Origin: Sinorhizobium americanum
Lineage (GTDB): Bacteria; Pseudomonadota; Alphaproteobacteria; Rhizobiales; Rhizobiaceae
Assembly (NCBI RefSeq): GCF_001651855.1
Contig: NZ_LNQC01000055.1
Span: 53,800-117,799, forward strand
Length of the DNA stretch: 64,000 nucleotides
Direction: 5' to 3'
Position 1 is the first letter of the stretch, and each line of letters begins with the position of its first letter. The notes under the pieces were generated by a model, which was not told the DNA's origin, did no database searches, and saw nothing but the letters and a program-made list of their open reading frames with translations. A program made the translations under genes and the position numbers. Positions 18,425 through 27,178 of the stretch are shown here, piece by piece.

Positions 18425-19646
18425 TCAGGCGAAGCCTATAAGCACGCCCCCGATGGCTGAGACGACCACCACGATCCAGGGCGGGGACTTCCAGGACATG
18501 AGAAGGACAACGCAAATCAGGGCGAGCGCAAATTCGTGCGGGCCAACGATCGCGCTGGTCCAGACGGGCTGGTAGAGCGCGGCTCCTAGGACGCCCACCA
18601 CCGCCGCGTTGGCTCCGCGCATCAGCGCCTGCGCCGCAGGCCTCGTGCGAAATGCATCCCAGAACGGAATGGTGCCGATCAGCAGCAGAAAGCCGGGCAG
18701 GAAAATCGCGATAACCGCGACGGCGGCTCCGATCAGGCCGTTGGGCTCGGGGCCAAGCGCCGCTCCGAGGTAGGCGGCGAAGGTGAACAGCGGCCCCGGC
18801 ACCGCCTGTGCCGCGCCGTATCCAGCGAGGAACTGATCGGCCATCACCCAGCCGGGCTGGACGACCTCCGCCTGCAGGAGCGGCAGGACGACGTGCCCTC
18901 CGCCGAAGACAAGCGCCGGCGCGGTAGAAGGCGTCGAAGACCGCCAAGCCTTGCGACGAAGTTATCGCGGCCGCAATCGGCAAGCCGAAGAGCAGGCCGA
19001 AGAACAGGACGAGCGCGATCCCGCCGACGGAATGCGATACTGGAAAGCTGACATGGCCGGTGATTGCCTCGCCCTTCCTCCGGCATAACAACAGCCCTGC
19101 GAGACCGCCGACAACAATGGCCGCGAGCTGACCGACGGAGCCGGAAACGAGAACGACGATCAGCACGGCGGCGAGCGCGACGCTCGCGCGTTCCCTGTCC
19201 GGGCACAGGTTCCTGGCCATGCCCCATACCGCCTGCGCGACAATGGCGACGGCGACAACCTTCAGCCCGTGGATGACGCCGGATCCGATAGGCGCGCCAA
19301 AGGAGGCCGCCCCGAACCCGAAGAGGACAAGCAGGATCGCCGAAGGCAGCGTGAAGGCGGCCCAGGCCGCCGCTGCTCCCAGCGGGCCGGCGCGAAGGAG
19401 GCCAAGCGCGAATCCTGTCTGGCTGGAGGCGGGGCCGGGGAGAAACTGGCACAGCGCCACGAGGTCCGCGTACCCCCTTTCGTCAATCCAGCGCCGCCGG
19501 ACGACCAGTTCGTCACGAAAGTAGCCGAGGTGCGCGATCGGACCGCCAAAGGAGGTCAGTCCGAGCTTCAGAAAGGTCGCGAAGACCTCGCCGGCGCTGC
19601 CCCGGTGATCCGTACGTTGGGCCGCCTTGGTAACAGTGTCATCCAT
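18425..19646 (-). pseudogene. chrA: Chromate transporter chrA, frameshifted
   Basis: The N-terminal half (FLKLGLTSFGGPIAHLGYFRDELV, then the LCQFLPGPASSQTGFALG motif) and the C-terminal half (FLAGYGAAQAVPGPLFTFAAYLGA) are clear CHR-family membrane domains, but they lie in different frames. The shift is near 18913-18917, where the sequence reads GGCGCTTGTC and one reading-frame repair would restore ALVFGGGHVVLPLL. The family exports chromate by sulfate-coupled antiport. The gene is either inactive or carries a sequencing error. It has its own start and is convergent with the M16 genes. Confidence 0.75.
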
Positions 19647-19795
19647 GGACCGTCATCTCTCGTGAATCTCCGCTTCCGTTGCGAGTATCGCAGCCGGCTA
19701 GGCAGCTAAGCCAAAGGCCTTCTTTATCCTTGAAATGCAAAACTCTGAAGAAGGAGCAAGTGTATAGCTCATCAGCACGACGCGGCCGCACGGCG

Positions 19796-21241
19796 CTAGT
19801 ACGGGGAGCGGTCGAGATAAGCGTCGAATGCGGCAGCGACAGATCTAAGCACAAAGCCATGCTCCTGCCGCACGCTGACGAAACCATTGTCAATATCTAC
19901 GATCCCGTCCTCGGCCAACCGAGACAGGCGCTCAGCTCGATCCAGAAGGGGGACCGGATCAAATCCGTGAGCTGCGCAGACTGCGGGCACGTCCACCTCC
20001 AAATTGCACATGAGCCGTTCGATGATATCGGCTCGCACGCGATCTTCGACGCTGAGACTGCAGCCACGCGCTGTCGCCAAGTGGCCAGCTGCGATGCGCC
20101 GGCTATACGAACTCTGTGCGATCTCGTTCTGGACATATCCTTTGCCGAGACGACCAATAGCCGACGGGCCGAAGCCGATCACGGCTTGGCATGTGTCGGC
20201 CGAGTAGCCTAAGGAATTGCGCCGCAGACGACCGGCGCTCCGTGCGAGCGCGAGCTCGTCGTCCGGCAAGGCGAAATGGTCGAGCCCGATCTGGCGATAC
20301 CCCGCGGCAATCAGCGTATCGGCAATGGCTGCTGCCTGTTCAGCGCGGGCAGCAACGTCGGGCAGTGCTGCCTCAGCGATCAGGCGCTGATTCTTCCTAT
20401 AAGAAGGAACGTGCGCGTAGCCGAACACCGCAAGCCGGTCGGGGCGCATGGCAGCCGCTGTCGTTGCGCTCTGGACACAGGACTGCACTGTTTGATGCGG
20501 GAGACCGTACATGAGGTCGAAGTTGATGCGGCTTACTTTATGCCGGCGCAAGTTTTCGACGGCAGCCGCTACTATTGCCTCACACTGGACCCGATTGATC
20601 TTTGTTTGGACTGTCAGATCGAAGCTCTGCACGCCGAGGCTCGCGCGGGTCACCTCGGCAACTTCCAAGGCTTCGGCCATTTTCGGCGTGAAAGTGCGAG
20701 GGTCGATCTCGACAGCAACGGTAGCCGCTTTCTTAAAGGCGAAGCGGCGGCGCAGAATCTGCATTAGGACGAGAAACTCAGCGGGCGGCATGATGGTTGG
20801 CGTTCCACCGCCGAAATGAACGTCGCTTACCGGCAGCCCCTGCGGCGCTTGCTCCGCAACCAAACGGATTTCCTCACCTAACACCGAAAGGTACTCGACG
20901 ATCGAGGCCTCCCTACGAGTGATCCTGGTAGGAAAGCCGCAATACCAGCACATTGTCCGACAGAATGGAATGTGGAGATAGAGCGACACGGCCTCGTCGG
21001 CCGGCAGCCCCTTCAGCCATTTCGCGCAAGCGTCGGCGCCAACCGCCGTGGTAAACTCCGAGACTGTCGGATAGATCGTGTACCAGGGCAGGCGCGCATC
21101 ATAATGCTTTGCGTGAAGGGAAGTCGTCGGCGCGATGGTTTGTTTCCAGTCGGACCGCGAGGATGTCCAGGTCCCAGGCGTCCTCTTCCGTTGGATTGAA
21201 TGCGATCCCGTCGTCCGGACGCTTTTATCAAGATCAGCCAT
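19796..21241 (-). CDS. HemN-like radical SAM protein lacking the fourth cysteine
   Basis: A radical SAM protein of about 481 residues closely related to oxygen-independent coproporphyrinogen III oxidase. The body matches the second hemN in this window (HFGGGTPTIMPP, VEIDPRTFTPKMAEAL, ASLGVQSFDLTVQTKINRVQ, RINFDLMYGLPHQTVQSC). The iron-sulfur motif is CRTMCWYCGF: the three cluster cysteines are present, but the following CxC cysteine of true HemN is Phe, as in HemW-type proteins. The N-terminus carries extra low-similarity residues before YDARLPWYTIYPT, so the start is uncertain (ATG 21241, TTG 21301). It is divergent from hupS. It may be a degenerating hemN or a haem-related protein with a changed role. 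Confidence 0.75.
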   Translation of the reverse strand: MADLDKSVRTTGSHSIQRKRTPGTWTSSRSDWKQTIAPTTSLHAKHYDARLPWYTIYPTVSEFTTAVGADACAKWLKGLPADEAVSLYLHIPFCRTMCWYCGFPTRITRREASIVEYLSVLGEEIRLVAEQAPQGLPVSDVHFGGGTPTIMPPAEFLVLMQILRRRFAFKKAATVAVEIDPRTFTPKMAEALEVAEVTRASLGVQSFDLTVQTKINRVQCEAIVAAAVENLRRHKVSRINFDLMYGLPHQTVQSCVQSATTAAAMRPDRLAVFGYAHVPSYRKNQRLIAEAALPDVAARAEQAAAIADTLIAAGYRQIGLDHFALPDDELALARSAGRLRRNSLGYSADTCQAVIGFGPSAIGRLGKGYVQNEIAQSSYSRRIAAGHLATARGCSLSVEDRVRADIIERLMCNLEVDVPAVCAAHGFDPVPLLDRAERLSRLAEDGIVDIDNGFVSVRQEHGFVLRSVAAAFDAYLDRSPY

Positions 21242-21399
21242 CACGGTTCCCGCATCCGAATGCCAGTCGGCAGTGCCCGCCGCATCAATACGGGCTTTCA
21301 AAACTCATGCCGACTCCGTGCTGCATCGGAAGAGATAGATTTTCGTAGACTTCTCGGGTGAGCAATCTTCGACTGAATGAAAACCACGAAACAAACTCT

Positions 21400-21415
21400 T
21401 GTCACGCATTCGACA
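21400..21415. promoter_or_regulatory. Canonical NifA upstream activator sequence (TGT-N10-ACA)
   Basis: TGT at 21400-21402 and ACA at 21413-21415 with exactly ten bases between. It lies between the hemN-like gene and hupS, about 305 bases upstream of the hupS -24 element, farther than usual. IHF-type bending or service to another promoter is possible. Confidence 0.5.
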
Positions 21416-21719
21416 AACACGACAGTATTGTGCGCCATCGCCTTCGCCTTGCGTGAATGGCGACTATCCCTCGACAGTGGGCATACACAGCCGACGGGTA
21501 ATGGTGGGGCGGAAAGCATAATTTCCGGTTCGCTCGGAACAATTTTGAGGAAGATCGCTCGAAGGGCCGAAGACGGGCCCACTTTGATAGATTACGCAAT
21601 CGATGCTCCGCCATTCTCTCGCAGTCGATTGAGGACGATGATCACCCATCGTTGGCACGCCACCCTTCGTTTCTCCTCTGAACAATGACCTAACGAAGAG
21701 GTGGCCGGCCAACGTGAAC

Positions 21720-21735
21720 TGGTCCGCTTCTTGCA
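21720..21735 (+). promoter_or_regulatory. Sigma-54 (-24/-12) promoter of hupSL
   Basis: TGGTCCG, CTTC, TTGCA with GG and GC ten bases apart. The predicted transcript starts near 21746, sixty bases before the hupS ATG. In R. leguminosarum hupSL is controlled by NifA and RpoN, so hydrogenase is made together with nitrogenase. Confidence 0.75.
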
Positions 21736-21805
21736 CGGTGCCCCTTATGACAAAGCCGGTTTGCCGATCCGGACGTTGTTCAGGACGGATTGCTCGAGGT
21801 GCACG

Positions 21806-22912
21806 ATGGCAACTGCTGAGACATTCTACGATGTCATTCGCCGCCAGGGAATCACCCGGCGCAGCTTCACCAAGTTCTGCAGTCTGACGGCCGCGAGCCT
21901 TGGCTTGGGTCCGGGGGCGGCGAACGCCATGGCCGAGGCGCTTCAGACCAGGCAACGTGTGCCTGTCATCTGGATGCATGGGCTCGAATGCACCTGCTGT
22001 TCGGAGAGCTTCATCCGTTCGGCCCATCCTTTGGTAAAGGATGTGGTGCTGTCGATGATCTCGCTCGACTACGATGAAATGATTATGGCCGCTGCCGGCC
22101 ATCAGGCCGAAGCCATTCTCGGGGAAACCAGGGCGAAATATAAGGGCAAGTACATCCTGGCCGTCGAAGGCAATCCGCCGCTCAACGAGGACGGCATGTA
22201 CTGCATTGCCGGTGGCCGGCCTTTCGTGGAGAAGCTGAGGTGGATGGCAGAGGATGCGATGGCGGTCATCGCGTGGGGCACCTGTGCTGCCTCCGGCTGC
22301 GTACAGGCAGCTAAGCCGAACCCGACCCGGGCAACGCCGGTTGACAAGGTGATCCACGGCAAGCCGATCATCAAAGTTCCGGGCTGTCCCCCGATTGCCG
22401 AGGTGATGACCGGCGTGCTCACCTTCATCATCACTTTCGACAAGCTGCCCGAGCTCGACCGTCAGGGGCGGCCGAAGATGTTCTATTCGCAGCGCGTTCA
22501 CGACAAGTGTTATCGCCGCCCGCATTTCGACGCCGGCCAGTTCGTGGAGGAATGGGACGACGAGGGCGCGCGCAAGGGCTACTGTCTCTACAAGACGGGC
22601 TGCAAGGGCCCGACGACCTACAACGCCTGTTCCACAGTGCGTTGGAACGGGGGCGTTTCATTCCCGATCCAGTCCGGCCATGGGTGCATCGGCTGCTCCG
22701 AACAAGGCTTCTGGGATCAGGGCAGCTTCTATGACCGGCTGACCAACGTCGAACAGTTCGGCATCGAGGCCAATGCCGACAAGATCGGCTTGACCGCGGC
22801 TGGTGTCGTCGGTGGCGCGATCACCGCGCATGCCGCTGCGACCGTCATCAAGCGCGTAACCACGAAGCGCGAAAAGACCGAAGCACAGCATGGCCAGGAA
22901 ACACCGTCATGA
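21806..22912 (+). CDS. hupS: Uptake [NiFe]-hydrogenase small subunit
   Basis: A 368-residue iron-sulfur subunit. The twin-arginine signal [24 protein letters not shown] directs the folded heterodimer across the membrane. Cluster ligands are visible at [19 protein letters not shown] (proximal), [10 protein letters not shown] and VPGCPP, then the medial/distal region around [42 protein letters not shown] and [17 protein letters not shown]-terminal hydrophobic anchor ([22 protein letters not shown]) is present. It passes electrons from the active site of HupL to HupC. ATG 21806 has GAGGT at a good distance; the stop overlaps hupL (ATGA). Confidence 0.97.
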   Translation: MATAETFYDVIRRQGITRRSFTKFCSLTAASLGLGPGAANAMAEALQTRQRVPVIWMHGLECTCCSESFIRSAHPLVKDVVLSMISLDYDEMIMAAAGHQAEAILGETRAKYKGKYILAVEGNPPLNEDGMYCIAGGRPFVEKLRWMAEDAMAVIAWGTCAASGCVQAAKPNPTRATPVDKVIHGKPIIKVPGCPPIAEVMTGVLTFIITFDKLPELDRQGRPKMFYSQRVHDKCYRRPHFDAGQFVEEWDDEGARKGYCLYKTGCKGPTTYNACSTVRWNGGVSFPIQSGHGCIGCSEQGFWDQGSFYDRLTNVEQFGIEANADKIGLTAAGVVGGAITAHAAATVIKRVTTKREKTEAQHGQETPS

Positions 22913-24699
22913 CGATCGGTACTCCGACAGTCGACACTTTGGAAAATTCCGGCAAGCGCATAGTCGTCGATCCCGTCACCCGCATCGAGGGCCATATGCG
23001 GATCGAGGTCAATGTCGACGAGAACAATATCATCCGCAACGCCGTGTCGACCGGAACCATGTGGCGCGGCATCGAGGTGATCCTCAAGAACCGCGATCCG
23101 AGAGACGCCTGGGCCTTCACGGAGCGCATCTGTGGCGTCTGCACCGGCACGCATGCCCTGACGTCGGTGCGAGCGGTGGAAAACGCGCTCGGCATCACCA
23201 TTCCCGAAAACGCCAATTCCATCCGCAACCTCATGCAGCTTGCCTTGCTGGTTCATGACCATGTCGTGCACTTCTATCACCTGCACGCGCTTGACTGGGT
23301 TGACGTGATCTCGTCGCTGTCGGCCGATCCGAAGGCCACCTCGGCGCTGGCACAATCGGTATCCGACTGGCCTCTTTCCTCGCCCGGTTATTTCAAGGAC
23401 GTCCAGGCGCGGCTCAGGAAATTCATCGAGTCGGGCCAGCCCGGTCCGTTCAAGAACGGCTATTGGGGCAATGCCTCCTACAAGCTGCCGCCCGAGGCAA
23501 ACCTGATGGTGTTGACGCACTATCTGGAGGCGCTCGACTTCCAGAAAGAGATCGTCAAAATTCACTCGATCTTCGGTGGGAAAAACCCCCATCCGAACTG
23601 GCTGGTCGGGGGCGTGCCCTGTCCGATCAATGTCGACGGAACCGGTGGCGCCGGCGCTATCAACATGGAACGGCTGAACATGGTCGCATCCGTCATCGAT
23701 CAGCTGATCGAGTTCAACGACAAAGTCTACATTCCCGACATCATGGCGATCGGCGCCTTTTACAAGGACTGGCTCTATGGCGGCGGTCTCTCCGGCAAAA
23801 ATGTGCTCGCCTATGGCGACGTGCCGGAGCATGCCAACGACTATTCGGAAGCGAACCTGAAGCTGCCGCGGGGCGCGATTATCAACGGCAATCTCGCGGA
23901 AGTGCATCCGGTCGACCATGCCGATCCCGAGCAGATCCAGGAATTCGTGACACACTCCTGGTACAGATATCCCGACGAGACGAAGGGCCTGCATCCCTGG
24001 GATGGCGTCACCGAGCCCCATTACGAGCTCGGGCCAAACGCCAAGGGCAGCAAGACCAATATTGAACAGCTCGACGAGAACGCGAAATATTCCTGGATCA
24101 AGGCGCCACGCTGGCGCGGCCATGCCATGGAGGTCGGGCCGCTGGCGCGTTGGGTCCTCGGCTACGCCCAGAACAAGGCCGAGTTCAAGGAGCCGGTCGA
24201 TAAGGTCCTCAAGGATCTCGGCCTGCCGTTATCAGCGCTCTTCTCGACGTTTGGCCGCACCGCCGCCCGCGCGCTCGAATCTACCTGGGCCGGCCACCAG
24301 ATGCGCCACTTTCAGAACAAGCTGATTGCCAGCGTCAGAACCGGCGATTCCTACACTGCCAATGTCGACAAGTGGAAGCCGGAGACTTGGCCCAGGATGG
24401 TCAAGGGCGTGGGCTTTACGGAGGCGCCGCGCGGTGCGCTCGCGCACTGGATCAAGATCAAGGAGGGGAGAATCGATAACTACCAGTGCGTCGTTCCCAC
24501 GACGTGGAACGGCAGTCCACGTGATCCTGCGGGAAACATCGGCGCCTTCGAGGCGGCGCTTTTAGATATGCCGATGTCCGACCCTGCTCAGCCACTTGAA
24601 ATCCTGAGAACCATCCACTCGTTCGATCCCTGCCTGGCATGCTCGACTCATATCATGAGCCCGGACGGGCAGGAAAGGACGAGGGTTCAGATCCGGTGA
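22909..24699 (+). CDS. hupL: Uptake [NiFe]-hydrogenase large subunit
   Basis: A 596-residue catalytic subunit that binds the NiFe(CN)2CO centre and oxidises H2. Both nickel-ligand pairs are intact: [11 protein letters not shown] (about residues 73-83) near the N-terminus and [10 protein letters not shown] near the C-terminus. Fifteen residues follow the terminal His and form the tail removed by the protease HupD after nickel insertion. The start is an ATGA overlap with hupS. The N-terminal [14 protein letters not shown] block is typical of the group 1 membrane-bound uptake enzymes. Confidence 0.97.
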   Translation: MTIGTPTVDTLENSGKRIVVDPVTRIEGHMRIEVNVDENNIIRNAVSTGTMWRGIEVILKNRDPRDAWAFTERICGVCTGTHALTSVRAVENALGITIPENANSIRNLMQLALLVHDHVVHFYHLHALDWVDVISSLSADPKATSALAQSVSDWPLSSPGYFKDVQARLRKFIESGQPGPFKNGYWGNASYKLPPEANLMVLTHYLEALDFQKEIVKIHSIFGGKNPHPNWLVGGVPCPINVDGTGGAGAINMERLNMVASVIDQLIEFNDKVYIPDIMAIGAFYKDWLYGGGLSGKNVLAYGDVPEHANDYSEANLKLPRGAIINGNLAEVHPVDHADPEQIQEFVTHSWYRYPDETKGLHPWDGVTEPHYELGPNAKGSKTNIEQLDENAKYSWIKAPRWRGHAMEVGPLARWVLGYAQNKAEFKEPVDKVLKDLGLPLSALFSTFGRTAARALESTWAGHQMRHFQNKLIASVRTGDSYTANVDKWKPETWPRMVKGVGFTEAPRGALAHWIKIKEGRIDNYQCVVPTTWNGSPRDPAGNIGAFEAALLDMPMSDPAQPLEILRTIHSFDPCLACSTHIMSPDGQERTRVQIR

Positions 24700-24711
24700 G
24701 GAGGTTTGCTC

Positions 24712-25407
24712 ATGGCTCTTCATGCTAAAAAGGCAGTCGGGCGCCTGAGCGTCCATGTTTACGATGCACCGGTGCGCATCTGGCATTGGGTAAACGCCTT
24801 CTCGATCCTGACACTCGCTCTGACCGGCTACTTCATAGGCTCGCCGCTGACTTCCGTGTCCGGGGAGGCGAGCGCCAACTATCTGATGGGCCGTATCCGC
24901 TTCATCCACTTCGCGGCGGCACAGATCCTCACAGTGCTCCTGATCCTGCGGGTCTATTGGGTCTTTGTGGGTGGCGTGCATGCCCGGCAGATCTTCTACA
25001 TGCCAATCTGGAGCGGCCGTTTCTGGAAGGAATGGTCGCATGAAGTTCGCTGGTACATGTTTATGGGGCGCCAGCCAAGAAAGCATCCAGGCCACAATCC
25101 GTTGGCGCGGTTCACCATGTTCCTCATGTTCACCCTGCCGCTGTTCTTCATGGTGATCACCGGCTTTGCGCTCTACAGCGACGGCGCGGGCCGAGACAGT
25201 TGGGAATATGTGCTTTTTGGATGGGTATTCTCGATCTGGCCGAATAGTCAGGATATCCACACCGACCATCATCTCGGAATGTGGGTCATTCTCATCTTTG
25301 CGATCGTCCACATCTATGTAGTGGTTCGCGAGGACATCATGAGTTCGCAAAGCATCATCTCATCGATGTTCTCGGGCGAGCGGCTGTCCAAGGACATGGA
25401 GGACTAG
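24712..25407 (+). CDS. hupC: Hydrogenase cytochrome b subunit
   Basis: A 231-residue b-type cytochrome that anchors HupSL to the membrane and delivers electrons to the quinone pool. Four hydrophobic segments are visible (for example AFSILTLALTGYFIGSPL, FAAAQILTVLLILRVYWVF, FTMFLMFTLPLFFMVITGFAL and MWVILIFAIVHIYVVV) with haem-ligand His residues in RIWHWVNAF, RFIHFAAAQ and DHHLGMW. ATG 24712 follows GAGGAGG; the gene is 12 bases after hupL. Confidence 0.95.
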   Translation: MALHAKKAVGRLSVHVYDAPVRIWHWVNAFSILTLALTGYFIGSPLTSVSGEASANYLMGRIRFIHFAAAQILTVLLILRVYWVFVGGVHARQIFYMPIWSGRFWKEWSHEVRWYMFMGRQPRKHPGHNPLARFTMFLMFTLPLFFMVITGFALYSDGAGRDSWEYVLFGWVFSIWPNSQDIHTDHHLGMWVILIFAIVHIYVVVREDIMSSQSIISSMFSGERLSKDMED

Positions 25408-25411
25408 ACGG

Positions 25412-26008
25412 CTGCTCCATCATCAAACCGCAATTCGCCCCGCGCCCCGCATTCTCGTGCTTGGAATCGGCAATATCCTCTGGGCCGACGAGGGATTTGG
25501 CGTGCGCGCGGTCGAAGCCTTCCACAAGGCCTATGAAGTGCCTGCCAACGTCACCGTCCTCGACGGCGGCACGCAGGGCCTCTACCTGGTGCAGTTCATA
25601 AACGAGCACGACCGGCTCATCGTCTTCGACGCGATCGACTACGGCCTCGTACCGGGGACGATGAAGGTGGTGGAGGATGATGAAGTGCCGAAGTTCACCG
25701 GTGCCAAGAAAGTGAGTCTGCACCAGACCGGTTTCCAGGAAGTGCTGAGCGCGGCAGATCTCATGGGACAATACCCCGAGCGCCTGACCCTGATCGGTTG
25801 CCAGCCGCTTGATCTTGAAAACTGGGGCGGTCCGCTGACGGCGCCGGTCAAGACTGTCATTCCGGCGGCCGTCGACACCGCCGTCCGGACGCTGCGGGAC
25901 TGGGGCGTCGCCGTTGCCGTGAGGCCGGAGGGGGCAGTGGTTCCGCCGCTTCTCGAAAACGACATCGACGTGGAAAACTACGAGTGCCGTGCCTATCGGC
26001 CGCGTTGA
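25412..26008 (+). CDS. hupD: Hydrogenase maturation endopeptidase, start codon unclear
   Basis: The frame encodes the protease that trims the C-terminus of HupL after nickel insertion. GIGNILWADEGFGVRAVEAF carries the Glu nickel ligand, and FDAIDYG and SLHQTGFQEVLSA carry the others (Asp and His). From the in-frame stop at 25340 to GTG 25457 there is no ATG, GTG or TTG. GTG 25457 would remove the first strand (RILV) that the family always has. CTG 25412 lies nine bases after GGAGG (25398-25402) and would give 198 residues, the usual length, so I use it as the best guess. HupC ends four bases before. The gene may use a rare start or be impaired. Confidence 0.8.
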   Translation: MLHHQTAIRPAPRILVLGIGNILWADEGFGVRAVEAFHKAYEVPANVTVLDGGTQGLYLVQFINEHDRLIVFDAIDYGLVPGTMKVVEDDEVPKFTGAKKVSLHQTGFQEVLSAADLMGQYPERLTLIGCQPLDLENWGGPLTAPVKTVIPAAVDTAVRTLRDWGVAVAVRPEGAVVPPLLENDIDVENYECRAYRPR

Positions 26009-26019
26009 ACTGGTGAGGG

Positions 26020-26200
26020 GGATCCTCCGGAAACGCTCTTCCATGGCTACTCCATGGCACCAGCCTGCCGGAAATGACGCCTGGGCGATATGGCCGGCTC
26101 CAAGGCGGCCGAAATCCCTCGGCAACGGACTGGCTTTGATCCGGTTCGGCAATGGCAGGGCGCCGCCGCAGATCGCCATCGCTGTGCTGAGGCGGCTCTG
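26020..26200 (+). pseudogene. Decayed remnant of hupE (nickel permease) 3' part
   Basis: The 297-base gap between hupD and hupF has no intact gene, at the place where hupE stands in R. leguminosarum. In one frame it reads FHGYSMAPACRK and in another GNGLALIRFGNGRAPPQIAIAVL, which resemble the HGYAHG and final helix regions of HupE/UreJ permeases, separated by frameshifts. The N-terminal two thirds are absent. This is a weak match read by eye. Confidence 0.35.
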
Positions 26201-26305
26201 CTCGCCTGCGCGGTTCAGAAAGGGCGGGGCTGTTGGGCTTCGCACGGCAACGCTGTTCCCGCGCCTGCGGATTCTGCAGCATCGGAAAAGTAGAGGAGAA
26301 GCGCC

Positions 26306-26602
26306 ATGTGCATAGGCATTCCCATGCGGATCGTCACCGCCAACGAGTTCGTCGCCAATTGCGAGCGTTATGGCGCAATATCTACAATCTCCCTCTTGCT
26401 TGTCGGACCCCAGCCGACCGGGACCCACGTCCTCACTCATCTCGGCTCCGCCATTCGCCTGCTCGAGGCCGATGAGGCCCGCGCGATCGACGACGCGCTC
26501 GCCGCCCTCGTTGAAGCCAGCGAGGGCCGCGCCTTCGAACCGCTCTTTGCCGATCTTGTTTGCCGCGAGCCCGAATTGCCGCCGCATCTTCGCACCGAGT
26601 GA
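26306..26602 (+). CDS. hupF: Hydrogenase assembly chaperone HupF (HypC paralogue)
   Basis: A 98-residue protein of the HypC/HupF family, starting with the invariant MCIGIPMRIV whose Cys2 binds the maturing large subunit. It carries the longer C-terminal tail typical of HupF. In R. leguminosarum HupF stabilises HupL during maturation in the presence of oxygen. A ribosome site (AGAGGAGA) precedes the ATG. A -24/-12 element follows the gene. Confidence 0.93.
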   Translation: MCIGIPMRIVTANEFVANCERYGAISTISLLLVGPQPTGTHVLTHLGSAIRLLEADEARAIDDALAALVEASEGRAFEPLFADLVCREPELPPHLRTE

Positions 26603-26671
26603 AAGCAACACGTCCAGGGTGTCGATGATGCTTTTCCCCTTACAGCTCACCGTAGCTCGAATTCTTCAGTT

Positions 26672-26687
26672 TGGCACGGCGCTTGCC
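26672..26687 (+). promoter_or_regulatory. Sigma-54 (-24/-12) element between hupF and hupG
   Basis: TGGCACG, GCGC, TTGCC: a perfect -24 half and GG/GC ten bases apart, inside the 132-base hupF-hupG gap. Transcription would start near 26698, thirty-seven bases before hupG. No canonical NifA site was seen close upstream. It may boost the accessory genes hupGHJK-hyp separately from hupSL. Confidence 0.6.
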
Positions 26688-26734
26688 AACGACCTCTTAG
26701 GAACGTTCGGAGTGCTGATTTGTGGAGGAGAACG

Positions 26735-27178
26735 ATGCCATTCATCCTGGTCCGCGCCGCGAGCAAGCGGACACTATTCGTCGTCGATGAGACGAATAGC
26801 GATGCGTGTGTCGTACGATCGGCGGGCGAGCCCGAAAAGCCTGTGCCGGTCGTCACCGGTACTCCCGCGCAGCGGCCAGAGGTCGAAGGCGTCGCGGTCG
26901 TTCCTCCCAGTCTGCCGCAGGGGTGCCGCTGCCGACGGCGCGGTGCTGTGGTTTGCCGAACGGCCGATGGCAGGCTGAAGGGCCGCCCGAACGCCGTTTT
27001 TCCGAGCTTGGCCGCTATCGGACGTGAGCGGCCGGCAGGAGTGATCGGCAAGGTCTGCGACCGGACGGTGAATGTCGGAAAATTCGGGGGCCGGTTCTTT
27101 TCCGGCGCGTCAATCAAGGTGCCCACTGGCGGGCCGAAGATCGCGATTACCCATGCCGCCAGGGCCATCCTGCGATGA
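26735..27178 (+). CDS. hupG: HupG/HyaE-type hydrogenase accessory protein, divergent
   Basis: A 147-residue protein placed exactly where hupG belongs. TLFVVDETNSDACVVRS, then PVVTGTPAQRPEVEGVAVVPPSL and FPSLAAIGRERPAGVIGKV line up with the thioredoxin-like HyaE/HupG fold, but the middle (GCRCRRRGAVVC) is poorly conserved and Cys/Arg-rich, so the protein may be degenerating. Family members bind the twin-arginine signal of the small subunit. ATG 26735 has GGAGGAG six bases upstream; the stop overlaps hupH (ATGA). Confidence 0.65.
   Translation: MPFILVRAASKRTLFVVDETNSDACVVRSAGEPEKPVPVVTGTPAQRPEVEGVAVVPPSLPQGCRCRRRGAVVCRTADGRLKGRPNAVFPSLAAIGRERPAGVIGKVCDRTVNVGKFGGRFFSGASIKVPTGGPKIAITHAARAILR

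Noticed and set aside
21652..21668. TGGCACG-containing candidate -24/-12 upstream of hupS
   Set aside because: The -12 position reads CG instead of GC after ten bases; the element at 21720 fits better and is nearer the gene.
22729..24123. 464-residue minus-strand frame across hupL
   Set aside because: Antisense shadow of hupL; no ribosome site or protein motif.
25355..26650. 431-residue minus-strand frame across hupD and hupF
   Set aside because: Antisense to hupD and hupF, with no domain; the plus-strand genes are in operon order.
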